Positions 5,345-6,161 of a stretch of 6,161 nucleotides of DNA are shown one piece after another. The position numbers were made by a program, and so were the translations under genes. Under the pieces are notes generated by a model. That model was not told where the DNA came from. It did no database searches and worked only from the letters and a program-made list of their open reading frames with translations. How positions within the stretch are numbered: position 1 is the first letter of the stretch; every line of letters begins with the position of its first letter. Source of the DNA: Bacteroidota bacterium (GTDB taxonomy: Bacteria > Bacteroidota > Bacteroidia > NS11-12g > UBA9320); the NCBI GenBank assembly GCA_003485825.1, contig DNHN01000346.1, positions 1 to 6,161 on the forward strand, in the 5' to 3' direction.

Positions 5345-5950
5345 TTATTTGGATGCAGCAAAACGCTTAGCAATCTCATCCCAGTTGATTACATTAAAAA
5401 ATGCAGCAACATAATCAGGTCTTCTATTTTGGTAGTTTAGGTAGTATGCGTGTTCCCATACATCTAACCCTAAGATAGGAGCTCCTCCACATCCTATTCC
5501 TGGCATTAGTGGATTGTCTTGGTTTGCAGATGAGCATACTTCTAGTTTACCATCTTTCACACATAGCCATGCCCATCCTGATCCGAAACGAGTACCAGCA
5601 GCTTTGCTAAATTCTTCTTTGAATGTATCAAAACTTCCAAAAGCTGAATCGATAGCCGCGGCTAAATCTCCGGTTGGAGCGCCTCCACCATTTGGGCTCA
5701 TTGCAGTCCAAAACTGATTGTGATTATAATATCCGCCACCGTTATTTCTCACGGCAGTGTTATCCATATCTAGTCCAGTAAGGATGTCTTCTATGCTTTT
5801 GCCTTCCAGATCTGTTCCGGCTATTGCATTATTTAAGTTATTCGTATACCCATTGTGGTGCTTGCTATGGTGTATTTCCATAGTGCGAGCATCTATGTGT
5901 TGCTCAAGTGCATCGTATGCGTACGGTAGTTGTGGTAATTCAAATGACAT
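5345..5950 (-). CDS. sodA: Superoxide dismutase, Mn-type by motif
   Basis: This enzyme dismutates superoxide to O2 and H2O2. At 201 residues it has the standard two-domain Fe/Mn-SOD length and no signal peptide, so it is cytosolic. The metal ligands are His27 (MEIHHSKHH), His77 (YYNHNQFW), and Asp163 and His167 ([10 protein letters not shown]). Second-sphere positions favour manganese: Gly73 stands four residues before His77, where Fe enzymes carry the outer-sphere Gln, and Gln144 in [11 protein letters not shown] supplies that Gln from the C-terminal domain. Cambialistic enzymes exist in Bacteroidota, so metal use in the cell is not proved. The ATG is supported by the family N-terminus ([17 protein letters not shown]) and by a consensus -7 box 28 bases upstream, which leaves a short AT-rich leader without a Shine-Dalgarno site. 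The gene appears monocistronic, ending at the strong hairpin. Name chosen by Mn-type motif. Confidence 0.95.
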   Translation of the reverse strand: MSFELPQLPYAYDALEQHIDARTMEIHHSKHHNGYTNNLNNAIAGTDLEGKSIEDILTGLDMDNTAVRNNGGGYYNHNQFWTAMSPNGGGAPTGDLAAAIDSAFGSFDTFKEEFSKAAGTRFGSGWAWLCVKDGKLEVCSSANQDNPLMPGIGCGGAPILGLDVWEHAYYLNYQNRRPDYVAAFFNVINWDEIAKRFAASK

Positions 5951-5978
5951 AATATTTCTTGTTTATTTTGTTTGAGTT

Positions 5979-5986
5979 CAAATTTA
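5979..5986 (-). promoter_or_regulatory. sodA: Bacteroidota -7 box (TAAATTTG) of the dismutase gene
   Basis: On the minus strand TAAATTTG fits TAnnTTTG exactly and lies 28 bases before the ATG, a normal leader length. A TTTA at 6007-6010 on the same strand, 20 bases upstream, is one base off the -33 TTTG. This is the only gene in the window whose box is well separated from its start codon. Confidence 0.6.
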
Positions 5987-6006
5987 ACATGAGAACATCG
6001 GAATAT

Positions 6007-6014
6007 TAAATTTG
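6007..6014 (+). promoter_or_regulatory. Possible divergent promoter box reading off the right edge
   Basis: TAAATTTG on the plus strand is an exact TAnnTTTG match with TTTA 20 bases upstream (5983-5986). No supported gene follows within the remaining 147 bases, so any target would be beyond the window or an RNA. It may exist only as the mirror arm of the dismutase operator. Confidence 0.3.
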
Positions 6015-6138
6015 TTTAGTTATAGCGGCATTAGCGGATATTATAGTCGGGCTTTTTTCTCGCTTTTGCCGGGGTAATTATCCTAGAGTATAATCAGTCG
6101 AACGAACTAAAAAGTAGCGAATGGTTTTGGATGGGATT
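6015..6138. other. Non-coding stretch without recognisable gene
   Basis: I see no supported coding region, tRNA or strong hairpin here. Visible details are a TAGCGG pair at 6023-6028 and 6032-6037, a T-rich run at 6050-6056, and loosely inverted GGATA (6036-6040) and TATCC (6078-6082). An ATG at 6121 is open to the window edge for 13 codons but has no promoter box or family match to support it. Confidence 0.5.
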
Positions 6139-6161
6139 GTCATTTCGAGTGAAATCATCTC
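6139..6161. repeat. Possible edge of a Bacteroidota interspersed repeat
   Basis: The text GTCATTTCGAGTGAAATC at the right edge resembles the start of intergenic repeats of the form GTCATTTCGAG-x-GAA that recur in many Bacteroidota genomes. It also folds as a 5-bp hairpin ATTTC/GAAAT around GAGT (6142-6155). The copy is cut by the window end, so the match rests on about 15 bases recalled from experience. Confidence 0.35.

Larger units (their letters stand above)
5979..6014. repeat. Perfect 9-base inverted repeat upstream of the dismutase gene
   Basis: CAAATTTAA (5979-5987) and TTAAATTTG (6006-6014) are exact inverted copies 18 bases apart. Each arm contains a TAAATTTG box reading outward. Each arm also supplies a TTTA at -33 distance (20 bases) for the promoter in the other arm. 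The layout suits either two interlocked divergent promoters or an operator for a dimeric regulator. Confidence 0.7.

Noticed and set aside
5514..5975. Plus-strand open frames antisense to the dismutase gene
   Set aside because: The minus strand encodes a complete, conserved dismutase with all ligands; the antisense frames have compositionally odd, motif-free products.
6036..6082. Hairpin from GGATA and TATCC arms
   Set aside because: The arms are 5 bp and nearly 40 bases apart, with poor pairing inside; no known RNA motif fits.
6121..6161. ATG open to the right edge (13 codons) as the start of a new gene
   Set aside because: It has no promoter box nearby and no recognisable product, and its sequence overlaps the possible dispersed repeat. 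It is too short to support.
1..6161. Defence island, prophage, CRISPR array or toxin-antitoxin pair
   Set aside because: No repeat-spacer array, integrase, transposase, capsid or paired small toxin-antitoxin frames are visible. Apart from the zinc-finger-like protein, the genes belong to ordinary chromosomal families.

Overview
The window looks like chromosomal DNA from a marine-type member of the Bacteroidota, most likely a flavobacterium-like lineage. Four things point there. It carries a DUF2851 protein and a DUF6029-like outer-membrane barrel, both families typical of Bacteroidota. It has a long-form PyrF and a Mn-type superoxide dismutase with flavobacterial-style motifs. Promoter-like boxes match the Bacteroidota -7 consensus TAnnTTTG and lie right in front of genes. 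Genes lack clear Shine-Dalgarno sites and the DNA is AT-rich. No phage, transposon, CRISPR array, tRNA or rRNA is visible.

Layout, left to right. Bases 1-177 (+) hold the C-terminal 2Fe-2S ferredoxin domain of an oxidoreductase cut by the window edge. It converges on a small zinc-finger-like hypothetical gene (187-645, -). Next is a tight minus-strand operon read pyrF -> DUF2851 -> PspC-domain gene (3034 down to 728). In it, pyrF and DUF2851 overlap by ATGA, and DUF2851 and the PspC gene are 4 bases apart. pyrF starts with GTG and faces a divergent outer-membrane barrel gene (3093-4751, +); the 58-base spacer holds mirror-image TACTTTT boxes, each 8 bases from its start codon. The barrel gene runs tail to tail, 5 bases apart, into a SPOR-domain membrane protein gene (4757-5260, -). 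A strong bidirectional hairpin terminator (5287-5330) separates that gene from the superoxide dismutase gene (5345-5950, -). The dismutase promoter region holds a perfect 9-base inverted repeat that looks like two interlocked divergent promoters. The last ~150 bases contain no gene I can support and end in what resembles an interspersed repeat common in Bacteroidota.

The genes do not form one pathway. They are housekeeping and envelope functions: UMP synthesis, superoxide detoxification, peptidoglycan-binding and outer-membrane proteins, and flavoprotein electron transfer. The least understood parts are the DUF2851-PspC pair locked behind pyrF, the zinc-finger-like protein, and the very short distance from promoter box to start codon at four genes, which suggests leaderless or near-leaderless transcripts. 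I see no convincing undescribed multi-gene system; these smaller points are what merit a second look.
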